Program-made: the position numbers and the translations under genes
Shown here: positions 39,010-48,364 of the stretch, piece by piece
Numbering within the stretch: position 1 is the stretch's first letter
Layout of the letters: each line of letters starts with the position of its first letter
Assembly (NCBI GenBank): GCA_001897795.1
Contig: MKUL01000036.1
Location: 26,545 to 90,544 of the forward strand
Direction: 5' to 3'
Length of the DNA stretch: 64,000 nucleotides
Origin: Alphaproteobacteria bacterium 41-28
GTDB taxonomy: Bacteria; Pseudomonadota; Alphaproteobacteria; UBA9655
The notes under the pieces: generated by a model
What the model was told of the DNA's origin: nothing
Seen by the model: only the letters and a program-made list of their open reading frames with translations
The model's database searches: none

Positions 39010-39136
39010 TGTCACACGCCGATATTTATAAAGAGCGGTATTTGATCGAATGTTTCTCTGGGAAATCGAGTACTTTAGGAGAATTTTCTCCAGGGCTGAC
39101 AAAACAGCTCTTCACGCAGGTTTAAAGATGAAATAA
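39010..39136 (+). pseudogene. 3' remnant of an IS5-family transposase
   Basis: One frame reads ADIYKERYLIECF, then the next frame reads IEYFRRIFSRADKTALHAG. Together they match the C-terminal signature of IS5-like DDE transposases (YKxRxxIE followed by FRRIxxRxDK). The frames join if one A is restored in the run GGGAAATCGAG near 39061. The rest of the element is gone. Confidence 0.55.
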
Positions 39137-39204
39137 AAACAAAAAAATCAACATTTATGCATTTATTTGTTTGCATAAGCATTCTTTTCCCTTAAAAGAA
39201 AGGC

Positions 39205-39729
39205 ATGAATATTACAGAAGAACATTTTCGCAAAACGCTTGGTCTTTTCCCCACAGGGGTGACGGTGGTCACAGCACGTCAGGAAAAAGGGAAAGATATC
39301 GGCATTACGATTAGTTCTTTTACATCTCTTTCTTTGAATCCACCTCAAATTTTATTTTGCCTTTCCAAGCATTCTAAAACTATGCCCGCTTTTAAAACGT
39401 TACAGTATTTTGCAGTTAATATTTTAAATGAAAATCAATCCCACCTTTCAGACGGTTTTGCCAAGCATGTGCCCCTCGAATGGGAAACCGTTAAAACCCA
39501 TCGCCATCTACGAACGGGGTGCCTCTTAATCTCGGATGCCCTAGGGTACGTGATCTGTGAAAAAGGGGCCATGTATGATGGGGGAGACCACTTTATTATT
39601 TTGGGCAAAGTTATTGATCTTGTAGCTACAGACCACAATCTCCCATTGGTACGCCAAAGAGGACAGTATTTAACCACTCAGCCGATTTTCATAGATTTAG
39701 AAGAAGTCAAAGTATGTCAAAAGATTTAA
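39205..39729 (+). CDS. Flavin reductase-like FMN-binding protein
   Basis: A 174-residue protein of the DIM6/NTAB flavin reductase family. Motifs: FRKTLGLFPTGVTVVTA at the N-terminus, GITISSFTSLSLNPPQILFCL (FMN-binding loop), and the His-containing GDHFIILGKVIDL. It would supply reduced flavin to a partner or reduce another substrate with NAD(P)H. It overlaps the TldD-like gene by 16 bases, so these two and the TldE-like gene form a tightly coupled operon. That coupling is unusual because TldD/E proteins are not known flavoenzymes. Confidence 0.9.
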   Translation: MNITEEHFRKTLGLFPTGVTVVTARQEKGKDIGITISSFTSLSLNPPQILFCLSKHSKTMPAFKTLQYFAVNILNENQSHLSDGFAKHVPLEWETVKTHRHLRTGCLLISDALGYVICEKGAMYDGGDHFIILGKVIDLVATDHNLPLVRQRGQYLTTQPIFIDLEEVKVCQKI

Positions 39730-41144
39730 CACAACGCTTAAAGAAACTAAACCATCAAGCTGATTGGGTTGGCCTCAGGGAAGTCAAAGGAATCAATCAA
39801 CATTGCACCGCTCGTAATGGTAAATTTGAGCAAAATAGTACAACAATCGATCATGGAATTATGGTTGAAGCTCTCGTTAATGGCCAATTTGCTTATTGTG
39901 GCACAGCTGATCTGAGCGATCATTCTTTACAGATGGCATGTGATCGGGCAACTCATTTGGCACGGCACATGTCTTCTTGGAAAATTTTTCCCTTTAATAC
40001 AGACCATCGTCCAGCTGAGAGAGGGCAATATCACTCCCCTGCACGACTTTCATTCACCCCAGCGACGACCGGTGAAATTATGGACCGACTGGTTGATGCC
40101 ACTCAAAAAATGAAAGTTTCTGACAAGATCGTCAATTGCAAGGCTCAGGCGCTCCTGATCGAAAAAGAAATCACTTTGGTAAGCACTGCTGGATCTCATA
40201 TCCATCAACACATTTGTTCTTTTGCTTCTAATTTATCTGCAACCGCTCAAGAAGGAACAGAAACACAAACTCGTACGACAGGATCTCCGTGTCAACAAGG
40301 AGGGCTTGAACTTTTACAAACACAGATACTAGGAAGTGAATCTGAACGCATAGCAAAAGAAGCCCTAGACTTACTAAAAGCCGAAGAATGTCCAACGGGA
40401 GTTTATGATTTGATATTAGCACCCGATCAGCTCTATCTCCAAGTGCACGAGTCCATCGGTCATCCTTTAGAGCTTGATCGTATTTTAGGAGATGAACGGA
40501 ATTATGCGGGATGGAGTTTTGTTCAGCTCTCCGACTTTGGGCAGTTACAATATGGATCTCCCTTACTCAATGTTGTCTTCGACCCTACTGTCGATGGCGA
40601 ATATGCCTCATACGCTTTTGATGATGCGGGTCTTACTGCCACACGTCAGTATCTCATCAAGGATGGAGTTCTGTTAAGAGGACTTGGAGGATTGGATAGC
40701 CAAAAACGATCGAGTGTTCCAGGCGTAGCTTCAACGCGCGCAAGTTCTTGGAATAGGCCACCCATTGATCGTATGGCAAATATTAACATTGAACCAGGAA
40801 ATTCCTCGTTTGAAGAAATGATTTCTGGTGTAGAACGCGGTATTTTCATGTCGACGAATGCATCTTGGTCTATTGATGATTATCGCAATAAATTTCAATT
40901 TGGTTGTGAATATGGCAGGCTTATTGAAAATGGCAAACTCACGAAAATTGTTAAGAATCCTAATTATCGAGGAATAACCTCTAATTTTTGGCATAACTTA
41001 AAAAAAGTAGGTGATCCTTCAACCTTCAAAATCTGGGGGGCCTCCAATTGCGGAAAAGGAGAACCTAATCAAATGATTCAGGTTGGTCATGCTGTTCCTA
41101 TCTGTTTGTTCGAAAATGTTGATGTCTTCGGGGGTACCTCATGA
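39714..41144 (+). CDS. TldD-like metallopeptidase subunit
   Basis: A 476-residue protein of the TldD/PmbA family. The zinc-binding motif HESIGHPLELD lies at residues 245-255, equivalent to HExxxH of TldD. The C-terminal half has RASSWNRPPIDRMANINIEPG and GVERGIFMSTNASWSIDDYRNKFQFG. The spacing and motif wording differ from canonical alphaproteobacterial TldD (HEAVGHGLEGD), so this is a separate subfamily. TldD/TldE heterodimers cleave unfolded peptides, e.g. in microcin B17 and CcdA processing. It shares a four-base overlap (ATGA) with the TldE-like gene. Confidence 0.88.
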   Translation: MSKDLTQRLKKLNHQADWVGLREVKGINQHCTARNGKFEQNSTTIDHGIMVEALVNGQFAYCGTADLSDHSLQMACDRATHLARHMSSWKIFPFNTDHRPAERGQYHSPARLSFTPATTGEIMDRLVDATQKMKVSDKIVNCKAQALLIEKEITLVSTAGSHIHQHICSFASNLSATAQEGTETQTRTTGSPCQQGGLELLQTQILGSESERIAKEALDLLKAEECPTGVYDLILAPDQLYLQVHESIGHPLELDRILGDERNYAGWSFVQLSDFGQLQYGSPLLNVVFDPTVDGEYASYAFDDAGLTATRQYLIKDGVLLRGLGGLDSQKRSSVPGVASTRASSWNRPPIDRMANINIEPGNSSFEEMISGVERGIFMSTNASWSIDDYRNKFQFGCEYGRLIENGKLTKIVKNPNYRGITSNFWHNLKKVGDPSTFKIWGASNCGKGEPNQMIQVGHAVPICLFENVDVFGGTS

Positions 41145-42487
41145 GTGAAGATAAAAGACAACACCAAAAGCAAACCATAAAAGCCCTTGGCAAAGCCCTT
41201 TTTCAAGATCTTAAAGGGAACGAACAGCTGACCTTATCTTATGCAGGAGAAGAATCTTTATTTATTAGGCTCAGCCAATCTAAAGTTCGTCAAGCCACAG
41301 ATATTAAGCAAGGTTATTTGACCATGAATTTTATCTCTGATCAACGTAGCACAGAGATAACTTTTCCCATTATTGGAAATCTTGAAGCTGATTTAACAAA
41401 CGCTCAAAACATCTTAAAACGCTGTCGCGACGAATGCCAAACTTTACCCGAAGATCCTTTTGTTGTGTTCCCTGAAGCAGGGGAAAGCAGTGAAGAGGAT
41501 CACTATGGCCATCTCCCCCCGATCGAAAAATTATCAGAAACCTTGTTGATGCCCGCAAAGTCTGTGGATTTGGCCGGATTGTGTACATCAGGCTTTCTCA
41601 TGAGGGCCTACATGAATTCAAAAGGACAATCCCATTGGTTTTCAACGGAGAACTTTTACGTCGATTATTCTCTTTACACGCCATCCCAAAAGGCTATCAA
41701 AGCAATCTACGCGGGCAGTGACTGGCAAGATGCTGCGTATTTAATGAATCTTCAACAAGCCAAGGAACAATTAAAAAATCTTGAGAAAACGCCGAAGAAA
41801 TTGTCCCCAGGAAAGTATAGAGTTTATTTTGCGCCCGCTGCTGTTGCTGAACTTGTGAGTGGATTCAGCTGGTCTGGAATGAGCGGAGGAGCTCTTATGC
41901 AAGGCCGATCTCCCCTTAAAAAGCTCTCTGAAGGAACGGCCCGTTTATCTCCTCTCTTCTCCTTAGAGGAGGATTTTCATCAAGGACTTGTCCCTCGATT
42001 TAATGAATTTGGAGAGGTCTCTCCTCTCATCGTATCACTGATTGAAAAAGGAAAACTGATCTCTCCCCTCATTAACAGACGAACAGCCAAAGAATACAAT
42101 CTTCAATCAAACGCTGCAAATGCGAGCGAAGGGCTTCGTTCCCCAAGAATCCTACCCGGCAATTTAAAGGAAGAAAAAATACTTTCTGAGCTCGAAACAG
42201 GGTTGTACATCTCCAACCTCCATTATTTAAATTGGAGTGATCTACAGCATGGTCGGATCACCGGTATGACTCGGTATGGATGTTTTTGGGTTGAAAACGG
42301 CGAAATCGTTAGCCCCATTCAAGACATGAGATTTGATGAGACCCTGTACCATTTTTGGGGAACAGGCCTTGAAGCTTTAGATGAAAAAGCAAAACTAATC
42401 CCAAATGTTTCGAGTTATGAAGAGCGGAGTTTAGGGGGTGTTTCTGCTCCTGGTATGCTGGTGAATGATTTTTCTTTTACACTTTAA
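41141..42487 (+). CDS. TldE/PmbA-like subunit
   Basis: A 448-residue partner of the upstream TldD-like protein. It lacks the HExxxH zinc motif, as TldE subunits do, and shows FSWSGMSGGALMQGRSPLKKL and LETGLYISNLHYLNWSDLQHGRITGMTRYGCFWVENGEIV, typical of the PmbA C-terminus. The gene starts in the stop codon of the TldD-like gene, implying equimolar synthesis of the two halves. No peptide substrate gene (microcin-like) was seen beside it. Confidence 0.88.
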   Translation: MSEDKRQHQKQTIKALGKALFQDLKGNEQLTLSYAGEESLFIRLSQSKVRQATDIKQGYLTMNFISDQRSTEITFPIIGNLEADLTNAQNILKRCRDECQTLPEDPFVVFPEAGESSEEDHYGHLPPIEKLSETLLMPAKSVDLAGLCTSGFLMRAYMNSKGQSHWFSTENFYVDYSLYTPSQKAIKAIYAGSDWQDAAYLMNLQQAKEQLKNLEKTPKKLSPGKYRVYFAPAAVAELVSGFSWSGMSGGALMQGRSPLKKLSEGTARLSPLFSLEEDFHQGLVPRFNEFGEVSPLIVSLIEKGKLISPLINRRTAKEYNLQSNAANASEGLRSPRILPGNLKEEKILSELETGLYISNLHYLNWSDLQHGRITGMTRYGCFWVENGEIVSPIQDMRFDETLYHFWGTGLEALDEKAKLIPNVSSYEERSLGGVSAPGMLVNDFSFTL

Positions 42488-42538
42488 CATTCATCTATCT
42501 CGCAAAAGAGCACTCGCAGAGGGTCACAGAATCTGGTA

Positions 42539-45151
42539 TTAAAAGTGGATTTTACCCTCGTCTAAAAATTCGATACCCTCAATGTTTTCTCTTTTAATTC
42601 CTGATCCATGAAGCTTTAGAACAAGATCTTTATTTTCACGTTCTATCTTGAGAGTTTTCAGATTTGGCGTATTTTGCAAATCAAGCTCTTTTAAGTTTTC
42701 TAAAAAGCCTAACCCTGTGAGTTGTGAAAGTCCTGAACCCTTTAAGTATAATCCTTCTAATCTTTTAAAAGGCTGCGTGAAGGCAATGTCTCCGAGCTTT
42801 TTTGTCTTCTCTAATTTGAGAACTTTCACGTTGGAAAGATTTTCTAACCCCATAAATTTTGTGATCCCTGAATCACTGAGGTAAACTCTCTCTAATCGTT
42901 CGACAGGGGCAGAGACGACAAGCTCAGTAAGCTTTCGTGTATGCTTCAACCTAAGTTCCTTTAAATTAGGAAGGTTTTCAAACCCCGTAAATTCTGTGAT
43001 TCCTGAATCACTGAGGTAAATTCTCTCTAATCTTTCGAGAGGAGCAGAGACGACAAACTCAGTGAGTTTTCGCGTAAGCTTCAAATCAAGTTCCTCTATA
43101 TTGGAGAGATTCTCTAGCCCCGTAAGTTTTGTGATCTCCCTTCTGCTTAAATTTAATTTTCTGATATTTTGAAAACCGTCAGTCAGGTCAAAATCTCTTT
43201 CGATCCTACTATTGTCAGATAAATCCAGAAATTCTAGCTTTTTAAATTTACTGACTAAAGCGACGGTCTTCTCGTTATTCTGCTTCTTTAGAGCTAATCC
43301 TTTTACGCCATCAAATAGCTGTTCCTGAAATTCAACTTTTTCAAGCATTCGGAAAATTGGTTTTGAAATTTCCTTGACAACCACTGGATCTTCCCAAGAG
43401 ATACCCGTCAAGACATTTTCGATCATCATTTGAATTAAAGGAAGATTTTCTTTGAGAGGCGCAAATTCTTTAGCCCAAGACTCATATCCACTATTGAGTG
43501 CTTCTAAGAAATCTTTTCTTGAGTAATTATCGGCAAGGGGTTGAGAATATAATTTATACAAAGGATGGTGAATGTTATCTGAGGTATTGTAACGATCTAA
43601 GAGCCACAATGATTCTTCAGATGTTCCTGGATGAATAGAAGAAAGATGACCTCTAAGTGGAGAAACCTGAGTTCTCTTTTGTAACAGTTGTAACTTATTA
43701 ATTTCACTATGCCTTTTGTATAGAGAATATATGTTAAAAGAAAATAGATTTGCTCCCGCTTCAGCTCCTTTTACCATTACAGGTATATCTCCAGATAATT
43801 CATCTGCGGTTGGAAAGAGATCTGTCTTGAGATCGTAGGTGTACCTCGGATTGAGTGCAGTGAAAATACTTATTAACGATTCTTTTACCCAGGTCTTTTG
43901 CATCTCAAGTTTTTCTGGTGGAAATTCATTCAGAGGAACCCCGAAGACGGTTTGAAAAGCCATTATAAGATTGATAAACCCAGTTTCAAGTTCATTATGA
44001 TTATCCTTAACATAGGTACGACCCGGTAAATCCCCAAAAACTCTATTCCAATACGAACGGGTTCCAATATCCCCAGCATTTGCGAAGAGAGGGGATAAAT
44101 CCTTATAAAATTCTTGAACATTTTTAAAGTAAGGATTTCCAGGAGAGTTTCGTTCAACGTACTTAGTTATTGGGTTTAAATCAAATTCTCCAGTATCAGG
44201 ATTATAAAAAAGAAGGTTCATTATATGTCGGGCCGCCATTTCAACACAATCAGCAAAAATAGCATTTTCTATATATGCGTCGGCGTTTCTATCATACGCG
44301 TTGGCATTACCATTGTTTAAAAGGCTGATTCCTTCCTTATAAGGAATCAAAGGACGGAATAATTCCGGTTGGGAAAGATAAAAGACATCATCCAGATTGA
44401 ATTTTTTCTTTTTCTCAACAAATTGCACATCTTTTGCTTGGAAGAGTTCGTGTTGGGTGGAGGAAAGTTTTGTTTTGTTAACGATCGAGTCATCTAAATC
44501 CCCCAGAAGATCCCAAATATCTTTTTGTGTATTAAACTGATAGCAAAAAAAGGCTTGAATAGCTTGTTCGGTTGTATAGGCAGGGTAAATAGATTTTCCT
44601 GTCTGTTCCTGGACAATGGAGTCTTTAATATACTCTAAAAGTTTATTAACTGTTTTTCCCTTCTTTAATTTTTGAGCCATCTTTTTATCGATGGTCAAAG
44701 TTCCTATAATTTCTTCTTCCAGCTTTTTAGCATCGACGAAAGTCCCCTCACGAAGCTTTTTGGTATAATTAATGAGCAAAGCAACAGTTTTTGGACTTTT
44801 AACATATCTGCCAAAATTGGTGTCTGCTGTGGCCTCTGTTCCTAATAAACCATTCACTGAGGGGAAAAGAATATTTACAACGTTCCACAATGGATCGGAG
44901 GAAGTATCCCCAGCATAGAAACGATTTCCATCTTTGTAAGCAGCTCTAAAGGGGCCGGATAAACGTATTCCTTCGATAAATCCGGTCTGAAGTCCAGTAA
45001 TACCTAACGTAGGAGAATAGAATTTCTTGTCTTTATGGAATACACGCGTGACTCCCTTAAAAAAAAGAGGGTGTACCTTTGCTATAGCTGATGATGAAAA
45101 TAACATCGCCGAAAATGCTACTGGATATAAATACTTCTTTACAATTTTCAT
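42539..45151 (-). CDS. Exported leucine-rich-repeat protein (LRR paralogue 2)
   Basis: A protein of 870 residues from the ATG at 45151, with a signal peptide nearly identical in style to paralogue 1 (KKYLYPVAFSAMLFSSSAIA). The long unique domain aligns by eye over its length (FKGVTRVFHKDKKFYSPTLG, SDPLWNVVNILFPSVNG, TTEQAIQAFFCYQFNTQKD, FADCVEMAARHIMNLL, FANAGDIGTRS). The C-terminal LRR part is much shorter, with about four units (KLTGLENLSNIEELDL and similar). Both end with the same closing element (GIEFLDEGKIHF here, GIEFLDEEKVFFD there). The pair therefore arose by duplication, with repeat number changing afterwards. Confidence 0.85.
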   Translation of the reverse strand: MKIVKKYLYPVAFSAMLFSSSAIAKVHPLFFKGVTRVFHKDKKFYSPTLGITGLQTGFIEGIRLSGPFRAAYKDGNRFYAGDTSSDPLWNVVNILFPSVNGLLGTEATADTNFGRYVKSPKTVALLINYTKKLREGTFVDAKKLEEEIIGTLTIDKKMAQKLKKGKTVNKLLEYIKDSIVQEQTGKSIYPAYTTEQAIQAFFCYQFNTQKDIWDLLGDLDDSIVNKTKLSSTQHELFQAKDVQFVEKKKKFNLDDVFYLSQPELFRPLIPYKEGISLLNNGNANAYDRNADAYIENAIFADCVEMAARHIMNLLFYNPDTGEFDLNPITKYVERNSPGNPYFKNVQEFYKDLSPLFANAGDIGTRSYWNRVFGDLPGRTYVKDNHNELETGFINLIMAFQTVFGVPLNEFPPEKLEMQKTWVKESLISIFTALNPRYTYDLKTDLFPTADELSGDIPVMVKGAEAGANLFSFNIYSLYKRHSEINKLQLLQKRTQVSPLRGHLSSIHPGTSEESLWLLDRYNTSDNIHHPLYKLYSQPLADNYSRKDFLEALNSGYESWAKEFAPLKENLPLIQMMIENVLTGISWEDPVVVKEISKPIFRMLEKVEFQEQLFDGVKGLALKKQNNEKTVALVSKFKKLEFLDLSDNSRIERDFDLTDGFQNIRKLNLSRREITKLTGLENLSNIEELDLKLTRKLTEFVVSAPLERLERIYLSDSGITEFTGFENLPNLKELRLKHTRKLTELVVSAPVERLERVYLSDSGITKFMGLENLSNVKVLKLEKTKKLGDIAFTQPFKRLEGLYLKGSGLSQLTGLGFLENLKELDLQNTPNLKTLKIERENKDLVLKLHGSGIKRENIEGIEFLDEGKIHF

Positions 45152-45310
45152 AACAATATACTCAATACCACTCATTTTATTGTAAGATAAAATTTATTAA
45201 ATTTTAGTAAAGTAAAAAAAACGTCAATTACTCGCAAATTTTCAAGAAAGCGGAGAGTGAGAGAACAGTAAAGCTGACGATTAAAGAGAAAAACAGACTG
45301 TTGCTAAAAT

Positions 45311-45345
45311 CATGAAATTTCGGAGTTGAACTCCGAAACTTCATG
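45311..45345. terminator. 17-bp hairpin after the ABM monooxygenase gene
   Basis: CATGAAATTTCGGAGTT and AACTCCGAAACTTCATG pair around one G with a single mismatch. It starts 8 bases beyond the minus-strand ABM stop; only ATTTT follows, so it is a weak terminator or a palindromic repeat. Confidence 0.55.
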
Positions 45346-45352
45346 ATAAATA

Positions 45353-45646
45353 CTATTTTACAGCAAGCACATCTAACTTTTCAATAACCGGGGAACGAAT
45401 TAGAAGATCAGGCGCCTTTTCCATGAGTGCTGCAGCTACCTTACCGGACAAATGGGCTTGACGACCGGCATCATCTGGAAACACATCAAAAATACCAAAC
45501 TCGTTAGATCCTAAACGCATAGCGTACCACCTTAGTGTTGCAGGCTCTCCCTCAACAATTGGTAAACCGCTGCGAAGAAAATCCTCAAGTTCTTGTTCCT
45601 TGCCTCGTTTTGCTTCCAAGCGAACTAAGAGTCCAACTTTAATCAT
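45353..45646 (-). CDS. Antibiotic biosynthesis monooxygenase (ABM) domain protein
   Basis: A 97-residue ferredoxin-like fold protein: VGLLVRLEAKRGKEQELEDFL at the start, ATLRWYAMRLGSNEFGIFDVFPDDAGRQAHLSG in the middle, then helix and closing strand. ABM/YgiN-type proteins act as cofactor-free quinol monooxygenases or heme-degrading relatives. The residues seen do not decide between these. Likely monocistronic. Confidence 0.85.
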   Translation of the reverse strand: MIKVGLLVRLEAKRGKEQELEDFLRSGLPIVEGEPATLRWYAMRLGSNEFGIFDVFPDDAGRQAHLSGKVAAALMEKAPDLLIRSPVIEKLDVLAVK

Positions 45647-45863
45647 ATTGATTCCTTTCTGTTAATGAATGCCTTCATGTGAATAAACTCCTTCTCAATT
45701 TTAAATTTTAGAATAAGATGATTAATAAATAATGAGCTTTTGAAATTATGTTAAATTTCAAAAAAATGTCTGACAGTGCCCTATTTAATAAAGATTTAAC
45801 CAATCTCATATTATTTTTTAATCGTATTAAAAGGTGAAGATGAATTTACGAAGGGATGGAAAA

Positions 45864-46079
45864 ATGAAACTTCTATATCTGACTGGCGTTACATTGTTAA
45901 TGATATCGTCGAGTTGGGCTTGGCCGGGTCAAGATTGCCGGGAGTGCTTGAGAATGTATCACAGATGTCTTACTTGGTGCGAGTGGAGCAGTGTGGAAAG
46001 AGGATGTGCTGGGGAATGCCTAGACGTTTTTAGAGACTGTAGCGAAGGTTGTGACTGTTGCTGCGACGTTATTCCTTGA
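45864..46079 (+). CDS. Small secreted Cys-rich peptide
   Basis: A 71-residue protein starting at 45864 with GGGATGG upstream and a signal peptide (LLYLTGVTLLMISSSWA). The mature part of about 50 residues has 11 cysteines with regular spacing: C-x2-C-x6-C-x3-C-x8-C-x3-C-x6-C-x3-C-x-CCC. The three C-x3-C pairs suggest a disulphide-linked helical hairpin. No family is recognised. With the granulin-like protein at 12295 it makes two secreted Cys-rich peptides in one window. A terminator follows at 46150. Confidence 0.7.
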   Translation: MKLLYLTGVTLLMISSSWAWPGQDCRECLRMYHRCLTWCEWSSVERGCAGECLDVFRDCSEGCDCCCDVIP

Positions 46080-46149
46080 GGCTTGAAGCCTAAAATAAAA
46101 AGTAAGAGGAATTTTTTCCTTCAATTAACGTTTCATATCTCTAATTACC

Positions 46150-46191
46150 CTCCCATATGAATTTATAATATTCAATTTGGGAGTTTTTTTT
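46150..46191 (+). terminator. Rho-independent terminator before the atp operon
   Basis: CTCCCA pairs with TGGGAG, extended inward by TATGAAT/ATTCAAT with one mismatch, followed by eight T. It ends the Cys-rich peptide transcript and insulates atpH. Confidence 0.8.
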
Positions 46192-46276
46192 GAAAGTCTT
46201 TGAGACATCCTGTTGTCAGGCCAAACTCAATATGGTAAACCAATAAAAAATAAAATGAATTCAAGAGGCATGGTCT

Positions 46277-46831
46277 GTGTCAGATATAGAGGCAAGACAC
46301 GATGAAGTTGCAAAACGCTATGGTGGCGTTCTTTTTAATCTTGCCCAAGAAAATAAAACTCTCAAATCAGTCTTAAAGGAGGTTATTCTCCTTCGTCAGT
46401 CTATTCAAAAAGACCCCCATGGCTGGTCTCAAGTTGTCAATCCTACTCTTTCTCTTCAAACCCAGCGTCTTATTGTGGAAAGCTTGGTGGCTTCTTTAAA
46501 GCTCGGACCTTTGATGAAACGATTTTTGATAGTTTTGTGTCATAATCGACGTCTTTCCCATTTAAACTCAACATTGGATGAATTTACGACTCTTACCCAA
46601 TCGGCGGAAGGCATTATAGAAGGTGTTTTAGAAACAGCTTCTGAACTTTCAAAAAAAGAAATGGATGCGTTTCAAAAATCTTTAAAAAACCAATTGGGAA
46701 AGCATATTTCCTTGACCCAAGTGATCAAAGAAAATCTGATTGCAGGAGTTGTCTTGCGTATAGGCTCCCTGATGATTGATGCTTCTATTGGAACACGGCT
46801 AAATAAACTCAAAACGGCAATGAAAGGGTAA
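46277..46831 (+). CDS. atpH: ATP synthase subunit delta (F1)
   Basis: A 184-residue stalk subunit connecting F1 to the peripheral stalk. GTG start at 46277 with AGAGG upstream. It has the N-terminal helical domain (RYGGVLFNLAQENKTL) and the C-terminal signature ENLIAGVVLRIGSLMIDASIGTRLNKLKTAM. First gene of the alphaproteobacterial F1 cluster atpHAGDC; the F0 genes lie elsewhere, as is usual in this class. Confidence 0.95.
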   Translation: MSDIEARHDEVAKRYGGVLFNLAQENKTLKSVLKEVILLRQSIQKDPHGWSQVVNPTLSLQTQRLIVESLVASLKLGPLMKRFLIVLCHNRRLSHLNSTLDEFTTLTQSAEGIIEGVLETASELSKKEMDAFQKSLKNQLGKHISLTQVIKENLIAGVVLRIGSLMIDASIGTRLNKLKTAMKG

Positions 46832-46834
46832 GGG

Positions 46835-48364
46835 ATGGAACTGCGAGTCGCCGAAATTTCATCAATTTTAAAAAAGCAAATTTCTAACTTTGATGAAAAT
46901 GTCGAAGTTGCAGAAGTGGGTCAGGTCATCTCCGTGGGTGATGGTATTGCCCGAGCGTGGGGTCTTAACCAGGTCCAGGCTGGCGAATTGGTTGAATTTT
47001 CCTGTGGAATTTCTGGGATGGCACTCAATTTAGAAAAAGACAACGTCGGTATCGTCATCTTTGGAGAAGATCGGGAAATCAGAGAAGGTGACACAGTTAA
47101 ACGAACAGGTCGCATCGTAGAAGCGCCCATTGGACGCGGCCTTCTCGGGCGCGTCGTTGATGCACTTGGTAATCCCATCGATGGCAAGGGTCCCCTCAAA
47201 GACATTGAAATGTCTCGTGTTGAAGTCAAAGCCCCGGGTATTATTGCGCGGCGTTCGGTGTATGAGCCTATGCAGACAGGCCTTAAGGCTATTGATTCCC
47301 TGGTTCCTATCGGTCGCGGACAGCGAGAGCTTATTATCGGTGACCGACAAACCGGAAAAACGGCACTCGCCATTGATGCCATTCTTAACCAAAAGGAAGC
47401 CAATAGGCCCGCAGAAGAGTCCAAAAAGCTATATTGTGTTTATGTTGCGATTGGTCAAAAACGATCAACCGTTGCCCAGATCGTTAAAGCCCTCGAAGAA
47501 CGCGGAGCGATGGAATATACCATCGTGGTTGCTGCAACAGCTTCGGATGCTGCTCCTCTACAATTTCTTGCTCCTTATACGGGATGCACCATGGGCGAGT
47601 ATTTCCGAGATCGATCAAGCCATGCACTGATTGTTTACGATGATCTTTCAAAACATGCGGCAGCTTATCGTCAGATGTCCCTTCTTTTAAGACGCCCTCC
47701 AGGACGGGAAGCCTATCCAGGGGACGTTTTTTACCTCCATTCTCGCCTGCTTGAGCGAGCCGCTAAATTGAATGATGAAAATGGGGGTGGATCGTTAACA
47801 GCTCTTCCCATTATCGAAACCCAGGCAGGAGACGTTTCCGCTTATATTCCGACCAACGTCATTTCAATTACGGATGGACAAATTTTTCTAGAAACAGATC
47901 TGTTCTATAAAGGTATTCGGCCAGCGATTAATGTGGGTCTTTCCGTAAGCCGTGTCGGGTCTGCAGCTCAAATTAAAGCGATGAAGCAAGTCGCTGGGAG
48001 CATCAAGCTCGAGCTTGCTCAATATCGAGAAATAGCAGCTTTTGCCCAGTTTGCATCCGATCTTGATGCGGCTACTCAAAAACTTCTTAATCGGGGAAGT
48101 CGTTTGACAGAGCTCATGAAACAACCTCAATATTCCCCTCTGCCTGTCGAAGAACAGGTGGTGGCCATCTATGCGGGTGTGAAAGGGTATTTGGATGAAT
48201 TGCCTATCAATGAAGTTAACCGTTTTGAACAGGCGGCCTTAAAAGCCATTCGCCTTGAACAGCCTAACATTTTAGACTCCATTCGTAAGGAAAAGGCGAT
48301 TACGGAAAAAACCGAGGAAAAGCTGCATGCTTTCTTTAAGAACTTTGTAAAAATCTTTGTCTAA
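46835..48364 (+). CDS. atpA: ATP synthase subunit alpha (F1)
   Basis: A 509-residue regulatory nucleotide-binding subunit. The P-loop is [15 protein letters not shown]; the family signature [17 protein letters not shown] is present. It begins three bases after atpH and its stop overlaps atpG's start by one base. The length is standard. Confidence 0.98.
   Translation: MELRVAEISSILKKQISNFDENVEVAEVGQVISVGDGIARAWGLNQVQAGELVEFSCGISGMALNLEKDNVGIVIFGEDREIREGDTVKRTGRIVEAPIGRGLLGRVVDALGNPIDGKGPLKDIEMSRVEVKAPGIIARRSVYEPMQTGLKAIDSLVPIGRGQRELIIGDRQTGKTALAIDAILNQKEANRPAEESKKLYCVYVAIGQKRSTVAQIVKALEERGAMEYTIVVAATASDAAPLQFLAPYTGCTMGEYFRDRSSHALIVYDDLSKHAAAYRQMSLLLRRPPGREAYPGDVFYLHSRLLERAAKLNDENGGGSLTALPIIETQAGDVSAYIPTNVISITDGQIFLETDLFYKGIRPAINVGLSVSRVGSAAQIKAMKQVAGSIKLELAQYREIAAFAQFASDLDAATQKLLNRGSRLTELMKQPQYSPLPVEEQVVAIYAGVKGYLDELPINEVNRFEQAALKAIRLEQPNILDSIRKEKAITEKTEEKLHAFFKNFVKIFV

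Noticed and set aside
46921..47424. 167-residue minus-strand open frame antisense to atpA
   Set aside because: Ser/Arg/Pro-rich shadow of a highly conserved coding gene.
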